A DNA stretch of 64,000 nucleotides, taken from contig NC_080049.1 of NCBI RefSeq assembly GCF_026212465.1, positions 19,285,036-19,349,035 on the forward strand, read 5' to 3'. Within the stretch, counting starts at the first letter, position 1; each line of letters starts with the position of its first letter. The notes under the pieces were generated by a model, which did not search any database, was not told the DNA's origin, and saw nothing but the letters and a program-made list of their open reading frames with translations. Source of the DNA: Amaranthus tricolor. Its lineage: Eukaryota; Streptophyta; Magnoliopsida; Caryophyllales; Amaranthaceae. Positions 33,007 through 48,000 of the stretch are shown here, piece by piece. Made by a program: the position numbers and the translations under genes.

Positions 33007-36000
33007 TTACAGAAGCCCCAAAGATTTAAGCTGTGCTACATGCTCTGTTGGGAGAGGCGGGGGAGTCCATTCAGATCCCGACATCTCACCATCTACATCC
33101 TCAACTACGTATTCCTGTAAAAATTCACAAAAGTTTCAGGAGGAAGGTTTGAACAGTTATTTGAAGACACAACAGAGTAAAAGAGGTGTCAAGAGAATGC
33201 AAATCATGAATTCTTGTTTGTGTCTAAACAATGATCAAAAGCTAAATAAATATAAAGCATCAATTGTACCATATGATGATGCATATCATGTAGTTAAGTT
33301 ATGTTATAGGAGTAGCTTGTAGTTATCTATGTGATTGAAAATTGGGAAAGATAAGAAATCATCAATTATATTTCATAATAATACTGCATTGTTATGAAAA
33401 GCCAGTACACAGCTTGCATTTCAAACACCACCATTTTTGTGTAATTTTTCTATGTGAAGACTGAGATTCAAAACATCTTTCAGAAAACATAGCCAAAACT
33501 CAGGCGATCTATCAATTTTGGTGCAGGTAGTAGTGTACCTACACCCCTCATATATGAGCCAAACATCACAGGACAAAGCCTAAACACCATCACAGGCAGT
33601 AGTGCACCCACACCCTTTCAGCGGCTAATCGAGAAAGGAATCCATGTTGAACTAACAGAAAAACCTCAAACAGAAAAGAAGAGGAACAAACCAGTATGCT
33701 ACTACACAGGCCAAAGCCTTGTTCGTTTACACCTTAATTGACAAGGAGCCAAAACATAGTCAAATCTCCAGAGACCTATCAATTTCGAGAATCTTACTCT
33801 ACTCTGTTTCAAAGTTCTTCAAGATTCTCTGTCCGAGAAAAGGGGCCATTGACACATATATTATCACTATTACAACTAAAAGTCTCATGTATTGATGGGT
33901 TACTAGTAAACATCTCTCTACATACAACTACCAAGGAAAGAATTAATTCTTCTGTTCCCCACTAGAAGTATCAGTTAAGAAACTGATCTATTCCATATTA
34001 TTTTTCTGACTCAGAGTTGGAATCCAAATGGAACGCTCGTTATTCAGAACCCAACTTCATTATCCCTCATCGAAAAAATCACAATTTGCTTCTAGATGCG
34101 AATAGTTAAATTAAACTGCTATGTTGTTTAGGATTAGGGAAACCTTTTTTAGAGAGCATAAGCCTTGAAAAATGAACATCACTCTAGTGGGAACTGGGAA
34201 CCATCCCTTTCTAAACCCCTCATGAAACATTCTCCTTTCATTCACCATTAAAAAGAATTTAGAAGGTAAGAAGAGCACCTGTAACACAGTTACTGTCTGC
34301 CTTGACTCCTAATAGGCAGTGCAAACACCTCCAAAGTAAAAAGCCATAATTTTTAAAAGTCTACTATTCACAAATCTCATGGGACTACACCCATTAAAAT
34401 GGAATTTAATGTCATCGCCTATTTAAAATATGTAGACATCTATATGGAATGGTATCCAAGTATTAATTTCAAAACCATGCAGCTTAATAACCTCTCTTAT
34501 ACAAGTGAATTCGCTATATGTACCTACAAAGTTGTTTCCAGTTTCCACCATGGACTGCATCTAATGCATCATAAACATCCTAAAATAACAATAAACTAGC
34601 TAACTCCAAATTCTCTGCAAAGAGCAACCAGATACACCTCGCTAAGCATAGCTAGCTGCTCTCGTGTAGACCTAATAATAAGGTTCACGCATACATCTTG
34701 GCGTCTTGCTGCCAAAAGAATAATTTCACCAGGTGATATCACATTGGCTCCTTTCAGATCTGTTTATCATTCTAGATAAAGTACTATTTCCATCTAGAAA
34801 TAAAAATTTGCAACCATTCCTAAAATAGTGATGAATCACGAGTCATGAATAATTTTCGTTAGCGGCAACATGACCAATGACTGTAAAGGTGGCCAACGAG
34901 GTCAAAGAAAAAATTCATTTCTGGTTGTAACATCAACCTTTCGGTCATTTCCATCAGATATCATTGGTTGTTCGGCCATGCTTTTAACCAAAATTCAATG
35001 GGAAATCTGCCCATAATCTATTTATGAATGAATAATCAATTCAAAATAGAGGGAGACAAAAGTTCAGAATTCCACAACCCAACTTTCCCTCCTCGATATA
35101 GATATGGCAGACGAAATCCATAAAAATTTCTCACTCATTTTAAGTCAACTGTAATTGCACATGAGAGCAATAGATCTTCCACCAATCGAATGATCATTAA
35201 TCATTAACAAAGCAATTGCAAAGGACATGTCTCTCTAACGGAATGAATCTGAGTTAAGCCGCCTTCAACTGAATGGAATATAACAAACAATTACTCTCTT
35301 GTGAGAATTTAAGACCTATAAGGACAATTCTGACGTACTAATTTTAAGACCTATAAGGACAATTCCAAGACTTAAAAATCCAATTTTAAGACTTAAAAGG
35401 TCAATTTCAAAGTTTTTAATATCAACTTAATGTTTGAATCATCCTATTTTAAAGTTGAAATGAGAATTTAATATCCTGCAATTGGTCTTTTAAGTCTAAA
35501 AATTATTTTTTTAAGTCTTGAAATTGACCTTTTAAATCTTGAAACTGTCAAATTCCATGACTTAAATGTCAATTTCAAATCTTTGAAATTGGTCTTTTAA
35601 CTCTTGAAATTGACATTTTAATTTGTGAAATTGGTAAAAAAAATATATACAATTGGGCCGGCGCAATAAGACGCGTCTCACAAGTGAGACGGTCTCACCC
35701 AAGTTTTGTGTATAACAATAACTGAAAAGTGACAGTTTGAACTGAGTTTGACAGAATAGAGTAAAAGTCAATAAGTTGAAAATCCCTAATCCTGCAATCA
35801 CAACACCCCTCTCATGCTTCACAATTTGTGTTCCTTTATAAAGAGATTTGATTCTAAGGATTGTCCAATTTTGCAATAAAAACAAGGACAAGCGAGAGCA
35901 ACAAACTAAAAAGTTTATCTTCTTTAATTATAGCTTTAAAATACAAGGCAACCATAAACCATGTTTCACCTCAAACGTTGTGAGAGCATTCTTAGTAAAT

Positions 36001-39000
36001 ATCTAAGATTTGCCAAAAACATTTTCGCTTCCTAAGAAAGATTTAAATGTCTCTTTTTATGCCCTAGGTTAAAGCCACTTAATGTCATTGGATGGGAATA
36101 GTGCTATGAGAGTGAGGTACTGGTGACAGATATTCCACCCTCGGCTAGATCTAAAATTCAAATCGCACATCCCCTATGAGCCAAACCACCAATTTTGAAA
36201 ACTTGTGAATATAAAGCTATATTAAGAAAGCTAATCAATAGTAGGGGCAAAAGACACATTGGTCCCAGCGTATCACATATTCCATTATGCGTCAGTCAGT
36301 CCCTATTGTGTAAATAGTTTGCTGGGTCAAGAAATTGTCTGACTATAAAATACATAGAGATGAAGTAGATAAGGCCAAGCAATTGTGATGTGAGGTAAAT
36401 TTACCTTTCTAGATATCGCGCAACTTGAATTATCTGTGACTTGGGCACTAGTATATTATAACCTTCTCGTGCTCTCTCCCTAAGTAATCCTCTGTTTATC
36501 TCTCTTTCTATTCTGGGCTTTCTTCACTTTCTTTCTCTCAAACCATCATATCCCCACCCCCCACCCCCCAACCCCGCCCACCCACTGACTTTGGTGCAAC
36601 TTGTTTCCTAAGCAGAGAAAGGGTAAACTGTGGCCCTATATTACAAAAAATGTATGTAGAATGCCATAGTGGAGTTCAAAGTGGAACTTTTTTCTTTATA
36701 GAAACAAGGCCTAACTTCTGTTCATTCTAAAACCGCAACAGTGGCAAGATTGGTCATAGCCAAGATCAAGTTTAGACATAAACCATGCTATCTAGCAGAT
36801 ATGTTTAATGTGGTCGCTACTTGGCTTAATATGCAATTAAAAATGGAAAAATGGGAGAGATGGCAATCCTGAGAACAATACTAAACAATATGCAGGGAGA
36901 CACAGAAAAGAAAGGAGCAACAGTAAAATAGCACATGGAGAGTTGTGAGAAAAAAACTAGATTTTCATAAAGTTTTCTAAGAAGATACAATGACTCGAGT
37001 AATATAATTAGATCTCTATTCAATGTGTTTGAAGATAGCAGTTTCAAATTCATGATGATCCATCAAAAACAGTTTAGAAGATAGCTACACTAATACTTCA
37101 TCCATATTTAATAATCATGACTTGTTCTCTTATGAAAAATTTCTAAATACTTGCAACATTTCTTAATTTGGTATTCCGTTGGTATCAAGTTCACCTGTTG
37201 TGCATCTCACGGTCCACAGCTATATTCCACAAGTGGTAAAAGTCTTGTATAGACTTAGTCCACATTATAATAGTGTGCACTTTTCTATCTAAAGAGTAGA
37301 ATAAAGTGATGTAAATAGAAAATGAGGGAATATTCAGCTTGATGCACACTATTATAGTGTGGACTAAGTCCATAACTCCATACAAAACCTACTCCAATAT
37401 GTGAACCCCACAAAAATCGAGTACTAAGTTCTGTATTATAGTGGGGACCACCCTTCAATTAATCATATGGGTAATATTGTCTAATTTATTCCTGATTTTG
37501 ATTTTCTCAGTTTGTGTGTCATAGAGAAAGTGAGAAACATTGCAACTATTATATAGAGGAAGTATTATTTGAATTCTCGTAAATAATTATGCAACAGAGT
37601 GGATTTGATAAGGAAATTTGGGTAACACAAGGGTGACAAGCAAATTATTCGAGGTGGAGCTAAAATCACCCTAAATTCAACCTATTCTCATCCCTGGTTT
37701 TCATTCCTCAACAACACACAGAAATTCTCAAATGTTTAATCTATAAGCCACATTTCTACATCCACAACAATTGTCTAACTTTGCAATTTCCATGAAAACA
37801 AGGAAAACTCGCTCTCATGAGTAAGTCAACTATTTGCAAATTACTCCAATCACTAGGCACCTCAGACTCCCACAACCCATCCAAACTAATCACTAAGAAG
37901 GTACAAAAAGGGCGAGATTTGCCAAACAAATTAAATGAAAGCATGAGATAAAAAGTAAGCCTTTTAATTTGTTTCAAAATAAATAAATAAATAAACATAT
38001 AAAATAGAATGAATAGCTTCAAGAGTTGCATGCTTATGCCTAGTTGACCACATTTAAAAATAGCAAAATATATTCCATACAATGGCTTTCAATTTTATTT
38101 TATGGGTATGGGTTGTCCCCTCTCCTCCCCAGACCCTGCTCATAGTTCCTATGGGCGGGATTCACTAAGTTTGATGATGATGATGATGATGATTTTTTTG
38201 AAAAAATAATATTATATTTTGCAACACCTATTTTTATGGATAAGTGAAGAATATGGGCTAACTAGGATATACCAACAAAAGATTCTTAACAATATGGACC
38301 TCTTGATCTTTAATGATTAGTCAATCTAGCACAAAAAATCCATACCAGGAAGCCTACTGCCTACCTAAGGGTCCTGAATATAAGCTATCCCATCCATTGT
38401 GAACATCCTTATCAGGCTGAGGTTAGTTTTCAAATAAACGTTATTACTTAATAGGTGGAAATTTCAATTTGTTTCTTAAGTGAAAAAGATTTTGTTAGAC
38501 ACAGTACACACATATAGAGACAAGGGGATGTCACCTTTGTTAGCATCCTTTTAGCAAGAATATGATAGTGGCGTTGCCAAATTCGTTGCCCAACCATAGT
38601 GGCCACCAGTACACTGTAAAAAATTCCAATCACTGTAAACAATCCAAGTACAATTAAAGCCATTATAAACATTAATGGCAACCCGGCTTCTCCAGCACCT
38701 CCCAAGCAGCTCCCACATTCACCAGCTGTACTGGCACATGTAGTACAGTCCGTCCACATACAAATAGTACCAGGTACGTGGCAGTCTGCACATAGCCTAC
38801 ATAAATGAAACAAAAATTAACTAAAAGTGTAGCTGAGAAAACAACTCCTCACACAATTAATAGCTTCAAAAGGCACTTCTTAAAAAAGAAATGAAATGGC
38901 GCATCATAACTAACAAGAGATAGAACTATCAAAAGGACACATATGCATTAATAGATGAAGATAAAATTATCAAATGTCCTATTTCCTTATTTGGTAGCCT

Positions 39001-42000
39001 TATTTCTTGACTTAGGCCCTCATAGGATCTAACTATTTACGCAATTGCCATTAGATTATCACTTTTCCCTTACTCCCCCCGTGTGGTCACAAATGGTCTC
39101 CCAACCCTTTTTCTTAAAATTGGTGCATTATCAAATGAGACATTTGATAGAATAGGAAGAAGTATTATGGAAGCTCAACTTAAGGCAACACCTCCGCAAG
39201 ACTTCAATTGCAGAAGGCACACATTCTGGATATTACCTTTAGGAGGGTGAACTCCAAAGACGAGCTTACAATGTCATCTTTATATTTAGCTTTTGAATGC
39301 TTGTGATGGGGTGGTTGAAACTTGGATGACAATGTGGAGCAAGAGTTTCAGAGTTGCCTCTGAACCTCATGTTTTTCGATGCTAGTCAATGGTGACTGGT
39401 GCCCTAGACTAGAAGGTGGTTTGAAGCATCTCATATGTTAGGAATCTTCCCAAGATTTCTTCAGAGATTAATGCTCCATGTAGGATTGCCGTCCAGGAGT
39501 AAGAAACTACATTTTATAGATATTTTTTATGTCTCATTCAAAATTTGATGATTGTCCAGAACATTCTTTTCTATTTGGATGATTTTCAAAATTTATTATG
39601 CTTACCTCTTCTAGTTTTAGTCGTTTTGGAGCTTTTTTTGGAATATATCACGATAAGTGTCATGTGGAATGCGGACTGTACTATCTTTTAATGGGTTCTC
39701 TTGCACATTACAAAAGTGCCATCCACAGTTCGATCCTTACCTTCCTGGGAATTCATGAGATAACCTTAGGAGTGCTAACAGGATGGATAGTTGAAAAGGC
39801 TTCTAAAGAGTTCGATAAAAAGAAGAGCGATTATAAATCTACGGGCAGATTTCATATCTTCAACTTAGGCTCTTGACATTTTCTGGTAAGCTTTTTTCCA
39901 AGCCTATAGTGGTTGAAGCGGAGAGGTATGGAAAACTATGAGAGATTCGCCAGGATCTGGGGGTAAGGGAGAGCAGTGAGCAAGATTAAAGAAAAGCAAA
40001 GTTCTGGCCTCTAGATTTGACAGTTTGAGGCCTTACATCTATTGTGGGAAAATTGTTTTTAAACTACAGATGTCTATGGACATACAGTGAACATGAGTCT
40101 TGAAATGAATGGATTGTGCACTCGCAAGGATCAAGCATTCATGCTTCCCCTACACGTTAATATCACAATCGCATGTTAGATAATTCTTCCTGCTGTCTTT
40201 GTTTGACTAAATGGATTTTTCTCTCCCTCTGTAATTCCTTTTCTCCCACAGTAATTATATAATTATTAATCCAAAAGAATGCGAAGATAGAGAAAAAAAA
40301 AAAGATGCTACGACATTGTCTTTTTCTAGAAAGAAATTTGCAGATGCAGCGTCATCCAGAAGTTATCACATGATTCTCTATCATCACAATGTGAATAGAA
40401 AAGTTGGAAAATATCACTGACTTAAAGATGTTCAGGACATTTGTTTTGATTATAGCTTATAATTTTACCTTTTAGAACCTAATATAGTTGCAACAATAAA
40501 TTGCAATACAAAAACATGTTTATTACATATAATGTTCTATCACTTCTATGTGGGATAAATTAAGCACAATAAATTAGGCAGAGTCATATAAGAGACTATA
40601 AGTTCAATTAGGATCAATAAGGTAAATCTCACATATTCCACTCATTTCAGGGCCAGTCATATTTAAACGAGTCAGAATAAGGACTAATAAGCTCATACAA
40701 GTTTAGGTAACTCATAAAGAATGGAGTCTAAATCACATGTAATGCAGCGGCATTTTGCACAGCGAGAAGTTCTAAATAACAATACAACAGCCATCATGTG
40801 ACTATGATTAGGATTATGAGTAGGGTACCAATTCAAGTGGGATAAGATATAAGGAGACAAACAAAGAAAATAAGGGACAAAAAATGGGAGGGAAAATTAG
40901 CGATACTCCTGTTACACAATATATTAACTCTCCTGAAAAGAGGTTCACTGTATCTTCGACCTTTCTCTTTGAGTTTGAAAATTATTTCTTCTATTATTTC
41001 AAATCTTTTTCCCTACAAATCATTCTAATGTCTCTTACTGATTCTTCTATCCATTCACAATTTTTCATTATACTTGCTAGTAGAGTAGTAGGAACGTAAG
41101 TTCAGTTTTTGATTTGATTATAATACATAACCAAATTGAACCAAACTAAATGTGGTTTTTCATTTCTCAAACAAATCCAAACCAATTTTTTTGTAAATCA
41201 AAACTAACCAAAAAGTACACTCTGAAAAACCAAATTAACAAAACCAAAAGTTAAAATTTGTAACTAACTAAATCTCAAATACATGATCAAAAGTTCAATA
41301 TTCCAAATACTACAAAGTTTATAGCATCCACACTAAACCAGGTTTAACGACTCCGACAAGATATTAATTAATACAATTTAAAGCTCAAGTATTTTCTTTT
41401 CATTTGCCACATACTTTATATTATAAGCACTACAAAACCTTCTACTTAAAACCGAAACCAAACCCAACACCAAAATGGTTTTATTTCCATTCAAATTAAA
41501 CAGGATAAAGAAAAACCAAACCAACTAATCAAATCGATTTGGTTTGGTTTGGTTTCACTAAACAACATACACCTATCATATTCTATTAGACTATCTATAA
41601 TATATCCTTGATTACGAAGTCAGCCTACGATAAAATTATGTGCGATAGAGGGGATACAACTTATTCTTATTGCCAATAATGTCTGCCTTGTCAAAGCGCA
41701 TCTACTTTCAATACAGTGTATTAACTTTGAATATTTATCTATTATTGAATATTTGTAACACATAGATGTAAAATCGGTAAACTTTGACTACAGCAACCAA
41801 TCCAATGTATATGACATGTATGCAATGATTGGTGCAGCAAGCATAAATGAAAAGTAAGGGTATACCCAGGATGGCAGCAACAAAGACAAAGTTCTCGACA
41901 AGGTTGAGCCAAATCATTCCGCACCCTTCTGTCATAACAAGTTATGAAACAACCGGATAAACCGAGCAAAGCAAAAAATAAAAGTGCACCTGAAACCCAA

Positions 42001-45000
42001 GGGTGACAGTGATATAAGCAGAATGAATTGCATAAGTATTCTGTAAAGCAAGAAAATAAAATTGCGAACATCAAACAAGTAGACTTTGAGATATTGAAAT
42101 CCAAAGAACTTGCTTCTTCTCATTAACAATGAAGGAAACAGGATCAGTACTTTTGTGAAAAAAACAACACATTGATCCTCAGAATTCATATTACATGAGC
42201 ATGAAATTCAGACATATATTAACAGTTCCACACTAGAGCATCAATGAGTATATTGAATCATATTGAATCACACAATTGTTAAATTAGCTGCCAAAAGCAT
42301 CCAAAGTCCAAACACAAAATTATAAGATGAGTATATCGATTCCGAATTAGTCTAAGCACCAAATAATAGTTGAATCTATCAAATTGAGGGTTTGTTACTG
42401 TAGACACCAAAACTTTGTACACTAGTGGAGTCAAAGTTATCTCAACCAGCACAAAATATTAAAATCTATGTGACAAAACTTAGTTAGGGATAGTATTATC
42501 TTTCTTGTTCTCTAACGCGGAACTTCTCCATATAAAGAAAATTATTCATATGATTTCAGTAGGTTTAAAATTTAAGGCATAAAGACCCCATCATATCTCT
42601 ACTATCAAATACTCGTTTGATGTTTACACCACAAAATCTTCAATTTCACATACTTGGTAGATAATGCTTCCTATATTCAATAGTTCCAAAACAGCTAATA
42701 CATAACTCACGTCATTTTAGATGAAATTTTGCAAAACATCAACTTCCATCAAATTCACATTGCTGGCCAAATTTGTCTTAATAGTCAAGCAATTATTACT
42801 CAACAAATAGACTAAAATACTTTTTAGGTGTCATCTACTAATCTACATGCATATAGAACCTCAGAAATCGCCATCCTTTCCCCAAAATATGTATCATTCG
42901 TTAAGAAATAGACAGCTTAGAACTCCAATAATGAATCAAAGAATCCCAAGCAGCATACCATTCCAATAAAATTCAAATTTCAACCCCCATGACTATAATA
43001 ATGCACATGATTCTGGAACTATTACCGCATATATAGTAGAAACTGATGTGATTATCGAAACCCCATGAATGCTGAATCCAGAACCCTTGATAGCCATCAA
43101 CCATATAGACTAAATATGCAAGTGAGGCAATAATCTGGAAATAAACCATCAGATGTGAGGAATAGCATGTATTTGAAATAAATCAAAAAACAGATGCACT
43201 GAGTAAGTGACCTACAAGCTGAACAACTAGAAATATAAACAAGATATCTCTTGTAACGAAAAACCGAAACTTCAAAGTCCGCCATTTTCGGTCTGCAAGA
43301 GCATGGACCCTCAAATAATAAGGGGCCTTGCAAGTAGTGCAATGGGCAAAAGCGAAACCCTCCTGCAAAGAGAAAAGCATATTGTGTGAGAAGGGACAAA
43401 TTCAACAAACCATGAGACAACAACACACTAATTACTTGGAAATTTATGTGGCCATTAGTTATACTCATATAAAAAAACCCAAACGCTTGATTCGTACTAG
43501 GAGTTATGGGAGTTTTAACCGGGGCGGTGCTTACAGTACTTTTCTTGACTTGTTCCTTTACTGTTAATTCTTCTAGATATGGAATGCACATAGGAGCTAA
43601 GGGTCATCTAGAAAACTAAATCTTTTACATGACTTAGCTATATGTCCCTAAGCATAAAAAGGCTCTTTGGTTGCTTTTGCATTAATTCTCGTACATTCTC
43701 TTAACTGAGAGGTGAGAAGAGACAAAGGTTAAAGGAGAGGTCCCAGAAAAACTATTGTACCATCATTAAACATCTCAATGATTCTTCGCATTATTTATCA
43801 TGCTTCCCAGATTTTCACGCAAAGCACTTCTTTTTTCTTTCTCATAGCTCCTAGTTTCTTGTTATAGTTATAATTTAGTACTCGTGCTTGTGATTGTGCT
43901 ACGACCTAAGTGATGGCAACAAGTGAAGAAGACAGAAATTATAGAGGAGAGAAAGAAGAGAAGATTTATATTGCTGAAAATGAAAGAATGAACTACAGAA
44001 AGCTTCAGTTTTGTACAGACACTCCAATACCAAATAGGTTCTTCTTACAAAATTCTAATATGCTCTTACATATAATCTATTGCTATATTTATACTACTCG
44101 ATTTGCAGCCACCTCATCTTGTATACAACAGTCATTCCCTTGAGCAATTATTCCCCTGTTGCATTCTGACACATTCTGTTATGGCTGTCCAAAAGCTACT
44201 CATTTTCATTCTCAACAGTAATCGATTCATTAACCACTTCAGTTGCTTTCCCTTTTCTGGCCTTGCTCCTTCAGTGGTATGTGATCCAGTGGCTTCCCTG
44301 CTCCTGAGGCACAGAAATACACCCGTTTTGGAAACTCACCTTGTCCTCAAGGTGAAAGCTAATCAAGTGGAGTTTGATCAAATCAGCTTCTTCCCACGTG
44401 GCTTCAGATGTAGGCAAATCATCCCATTCCACCGGCACTTCTAATCCTCCATTCCTACTGTGACAGCTATACAAAATTGCCTTGGGCTTAGCAATCAATT
44501 CCAATTCAACTGAAATTTGTGAGGAAATCTGAAATTGGGTGTTAGCCAATGGCTTTCTTGATTTGAGATACATGGAATACCGAATGAATGCGGTTATTAG
44601 GAGGAAGATCAAGTTCATAGGCTGCTTTTCCAATAGTTTTCTTGATCATGTATAGCTCATAGTATCTCGGAGCTAGTTTTTCATTCAATGCTAGGCAAGA
44701 GATTTTTACCTATATGGTTGCAGCTTTAAAATACAAATTCTCCTACATTGAAAGTAATATCTTTGTTTCTTGTCTTCATTCATCTTCATAAATTGTTTTG
44801 AAATTTAAGATCATCTCGTATTGCATCCCCTTCTTGCAATATTTCCTCTAAACTGCGAACTGATGTTTCCCCACGCCCTACCTTCCTCAAGTGAGGAGGA
44901 GCCTGCCCATAAAGAGCTTGAAAAGATGAGATTTTAGTAGAAGAATGTGGAAAAGTATAATAGCTATATTCCGCCCAATGAAGCCAAGACATCCATTTCT

Positions 45001-48000
45001 CAGGTTGACCATTGATGAAAAAACGTAAGTAGGCCTCCAAGGTTTTGTTGACCACTTTGGTTTGCCCATCCATTTGCGAATGATACAGCGTGCTTCTCTT
45101 GAGTGTGGTAAATTGCACCCTAAACAATTCCCTCCAAAAGACACTCATGAATAGCCTATCTCGATCTGAGACAATAGAGGAAGGATACCCATGTAATGCA
45201 CTAACCTTGGCAAATTCTTTTGCCATAGTGGGGGCTGAAAATGAATGTTTCAATCTAATAAAATGTGCAACCTTGATCAATATGTCCACCACCACCATAT
45301 ACTATCTTTGCCATTATACTTTGGTAACCCCTCCACAAAGTCCATTGTTATGTGTTCCCACGCATGATTGGGAATGGGCATTGATTGCAAGAGCCCAGCT
45401 GGGGACAGAGTGGATGTTTTTTGCCTTTGACGCACGCCACAATACATTGCTTCACATACTATACTATTTGCTTTTTCATGCCTTCCCAATACCATTTGGA
45501 TGCAATTCAACCATAGGTCTTGTGTTCACCGCCATGGCCACCAATTGAAGAATCATGATATTCTCTTAAGATGACTTCAATGAAAGAGAAAGTTTCGGGT
45601 AACAGATAACGAACCTTGTATCGTAACTACCCATTCTCTATTTGCAAACCCCTTAGTACCTCCACTCCCTCAATGACTGCTAGAGGAGTATCTTGTTCGA
45701 TATGCATCTAAAGCTTTCTAGTCCACCCCATTACTACCACATAAAGATCCCAATTTCATCATGGATTCTCCTCTACGAGATAGGACATCAGCCACCCTAT
45801 TCAATGCTCCCCAATTATAAACTATTTCAAAGTCAAAGCCTATTACCTTAGCAATTGCATCCTTTTTAAGTTGTTTTGTGAGAGGTTTATGGAGGCATGT
45901 TGTCAAACAAACTTTCTATAATATCAGGTCAATCCCAAAAAACCCCTCAACTCCTTCAAGTTTTTAGGTATTGACCAAGTCAACATAGCCTCCACCTTCG
46001 CCCTGCCCATTGCTACCCCATTCCCAATTATAACATGGCTTAGGTAAGACACTTGTTGACCCCAAATTCACATTTTCCCATGTTAACATAGAGCTAATTT
46101 GTCTTTGAAGTTCGGAGCACCAAAGATAAATGTTGAGAGTAATCCTCCTCACTTCTACAATAAATCAGAATGTCTCAAAAAATAATAATACAAAACGTCG
46201 GAGAAAAGGCCGAGTACCTCATTCATCGTGGCTAAGGTTGTCGGTGCGTATTTGAACTCATAGTGACCCTCATGTGTCTGGAAGGTTGTTTTCGCCACAT
46301 CTTCTGATTTCATTCTGATTTAATGATAGCCCGGTTTCAAATCAAGCTTGGAAAAATGTTAGCCCAAAATAATTCATCCAATAATTCATCTATGAAGGGG
46401 ATTGCGTAGTTGTCCGAAACCGTTACCTTATTCAAAACCGGGTAATCAACACAAAGCCTCCATGAGCCATCCTTCTTTTGACAAGGATAACCGGGCTTGA
46501 GAATGGATTAGTAGATGGTTGAATGATTTAATCTCATTCTTCTTAAAATGAGAATATCTATATGGGCCTTACACTTAGTGGACTCGAACCTTCCTTCAAG
46601 GTTATAGCATGCTCCATACCTCTACAAAGGGGAAGCCCTTGAGGAGCTTCACGCATCTTCTGGTATATGTCCAACATCTTCTGGATAAAAGATATAAGAA
46701 TGAAAGTCTCAACCCAAATACCACCCTCTCCCAAGACATTTTTCTTGGAGACTTTCTCCATTTTTATTCCCATTCCTTATTCCCATTCCCTTCAAACAAA
46801 CAAACACTAGGACATTTTTTTAGGCTACAGTCCCATTCCCTCTTTGAAATCCCTTGTGCCAAACGCCCCCTTAGTGACATTTGAGTGAACCCTTGAGATG
46901 GATCTCCCCTCAATTCCACCACTCTATTCCCCCTTTAAAATTTCATACCCTGCTCCTTCCAATTGGTTACTATTTCACCCAACCTTTCTAGCCACTGCAA
47001 CCCTAGTATCAAATCAGTATTACCCAACCCTAAAATAAGGAAATCATCATAAATCGTGAGTCCTTGTTCCTAAATATGCAACTGTCTACATTGACCCTTC
47101 CTTTGATATTTCTCCCCGTTTCCCAAAGTGACAGCAAACTTGTTATGATTCGTGTATAGAATTTTCAGCCTATTTGTTGTGTGTAGAGATATAAAACTAT
47201 TAATAGCTCCAGGATCTACCATAATCATCAACTCTACTCCTCCTATTGTACTTCATCTTCATGATTTTCGGGTTAGTTAGGCCGACTACTAAGCTTATAG
47301 ATATGTCAACTTCAAGTAAGGTCTCCTCCTCAATCATCTCGACTTCCTCCCAAAGAAGCTCTTTCATCCTCAAAAATTACCAACACACTGAGTTCTTTTT
47401 TCTTACAAACGTGACTCGAGGATCACTTGTCACTACAGGTAAAACATAGGCCTTTAGCTCTTTATTCGAGCATTTCTCGATTGGATAGGGTCACTCTTTG
47501 ACAGCTAGATTGAGGTGTATGGTTGTTTGGATTGAAGGTTGCTCAGTGAGAGTTGTTTTGGTTTGAGAAATGGGAATGGTAGTTTTGGTTTGGTCGTGGG
47601 TTGTTATGGGTGAAATGATTTCTGTGTTGGTTGTTGTAAGAATAGGATAGAGAAGTATGGTGAGATTTTTATATCTGGTTAGCTCTTGGGATGATCCCAA
47701 AATCCTATAAGCTTCGGGATTTAATTTTTAATCAATACAAATTGCCCAAGTCATTGCTTCCTATAAAATTTGAGGCCCATGTACCCTTAATTCCCCCCTT
47801 ACATCCTCCTTTAATCCTTTCAAAAATGAGCCCAACCACATTTGGTCTAAGATTTTACCTAAAGGATTTGCTCTCTCTATGAAGTCCCTTTAGTAAGATG
47901 CTATTATCCCTATTTGTTGCACTGTAAGCCACTGTTCATGCAATGAACCTTGATCAATGATGCGAAATTAACGTAAAATGAACCCCTTTAATTCCTCCCA

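Larger units (their letters stand above)
33115..38534 (-). other. RING-CH intron 6 (5.4 kb)
   Basis: Contains the repeat at 35330-35712, a C-rich tract at 36550-36590, and the SINE tail at 38100-38190. An inverted pair GGACTTAGTCCACATTATAATAGTGTGCA / TGCACACTATTATAGTGTGGACTAAGTCC near 37250-37370 (28-29 bp arms; GTGCAC core) suggests a small MITE. No other gene is supported; the plus-strand frames are chance. Confidence 0.5.

Noticed and set aside
32912..33322. Plus-strand open frame of 136 codons
   Set aside because: It is the complement of the last RING-CH exon (33114-33007) plus 3' UTR and intron 6; the minus-strand exon has clear splice and protein evidence.
36540..36600. C-rich tract as a G-quadruplex or promoter element
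   Set aside because: Simple CCCCACCCCCCACCCCCC-like tract in the middle of an intron; no supporting context.
45090..45548. Plus-strand frame of 152 codons
   Set aside because: Complement of the integrase region of the gypsy remnant.
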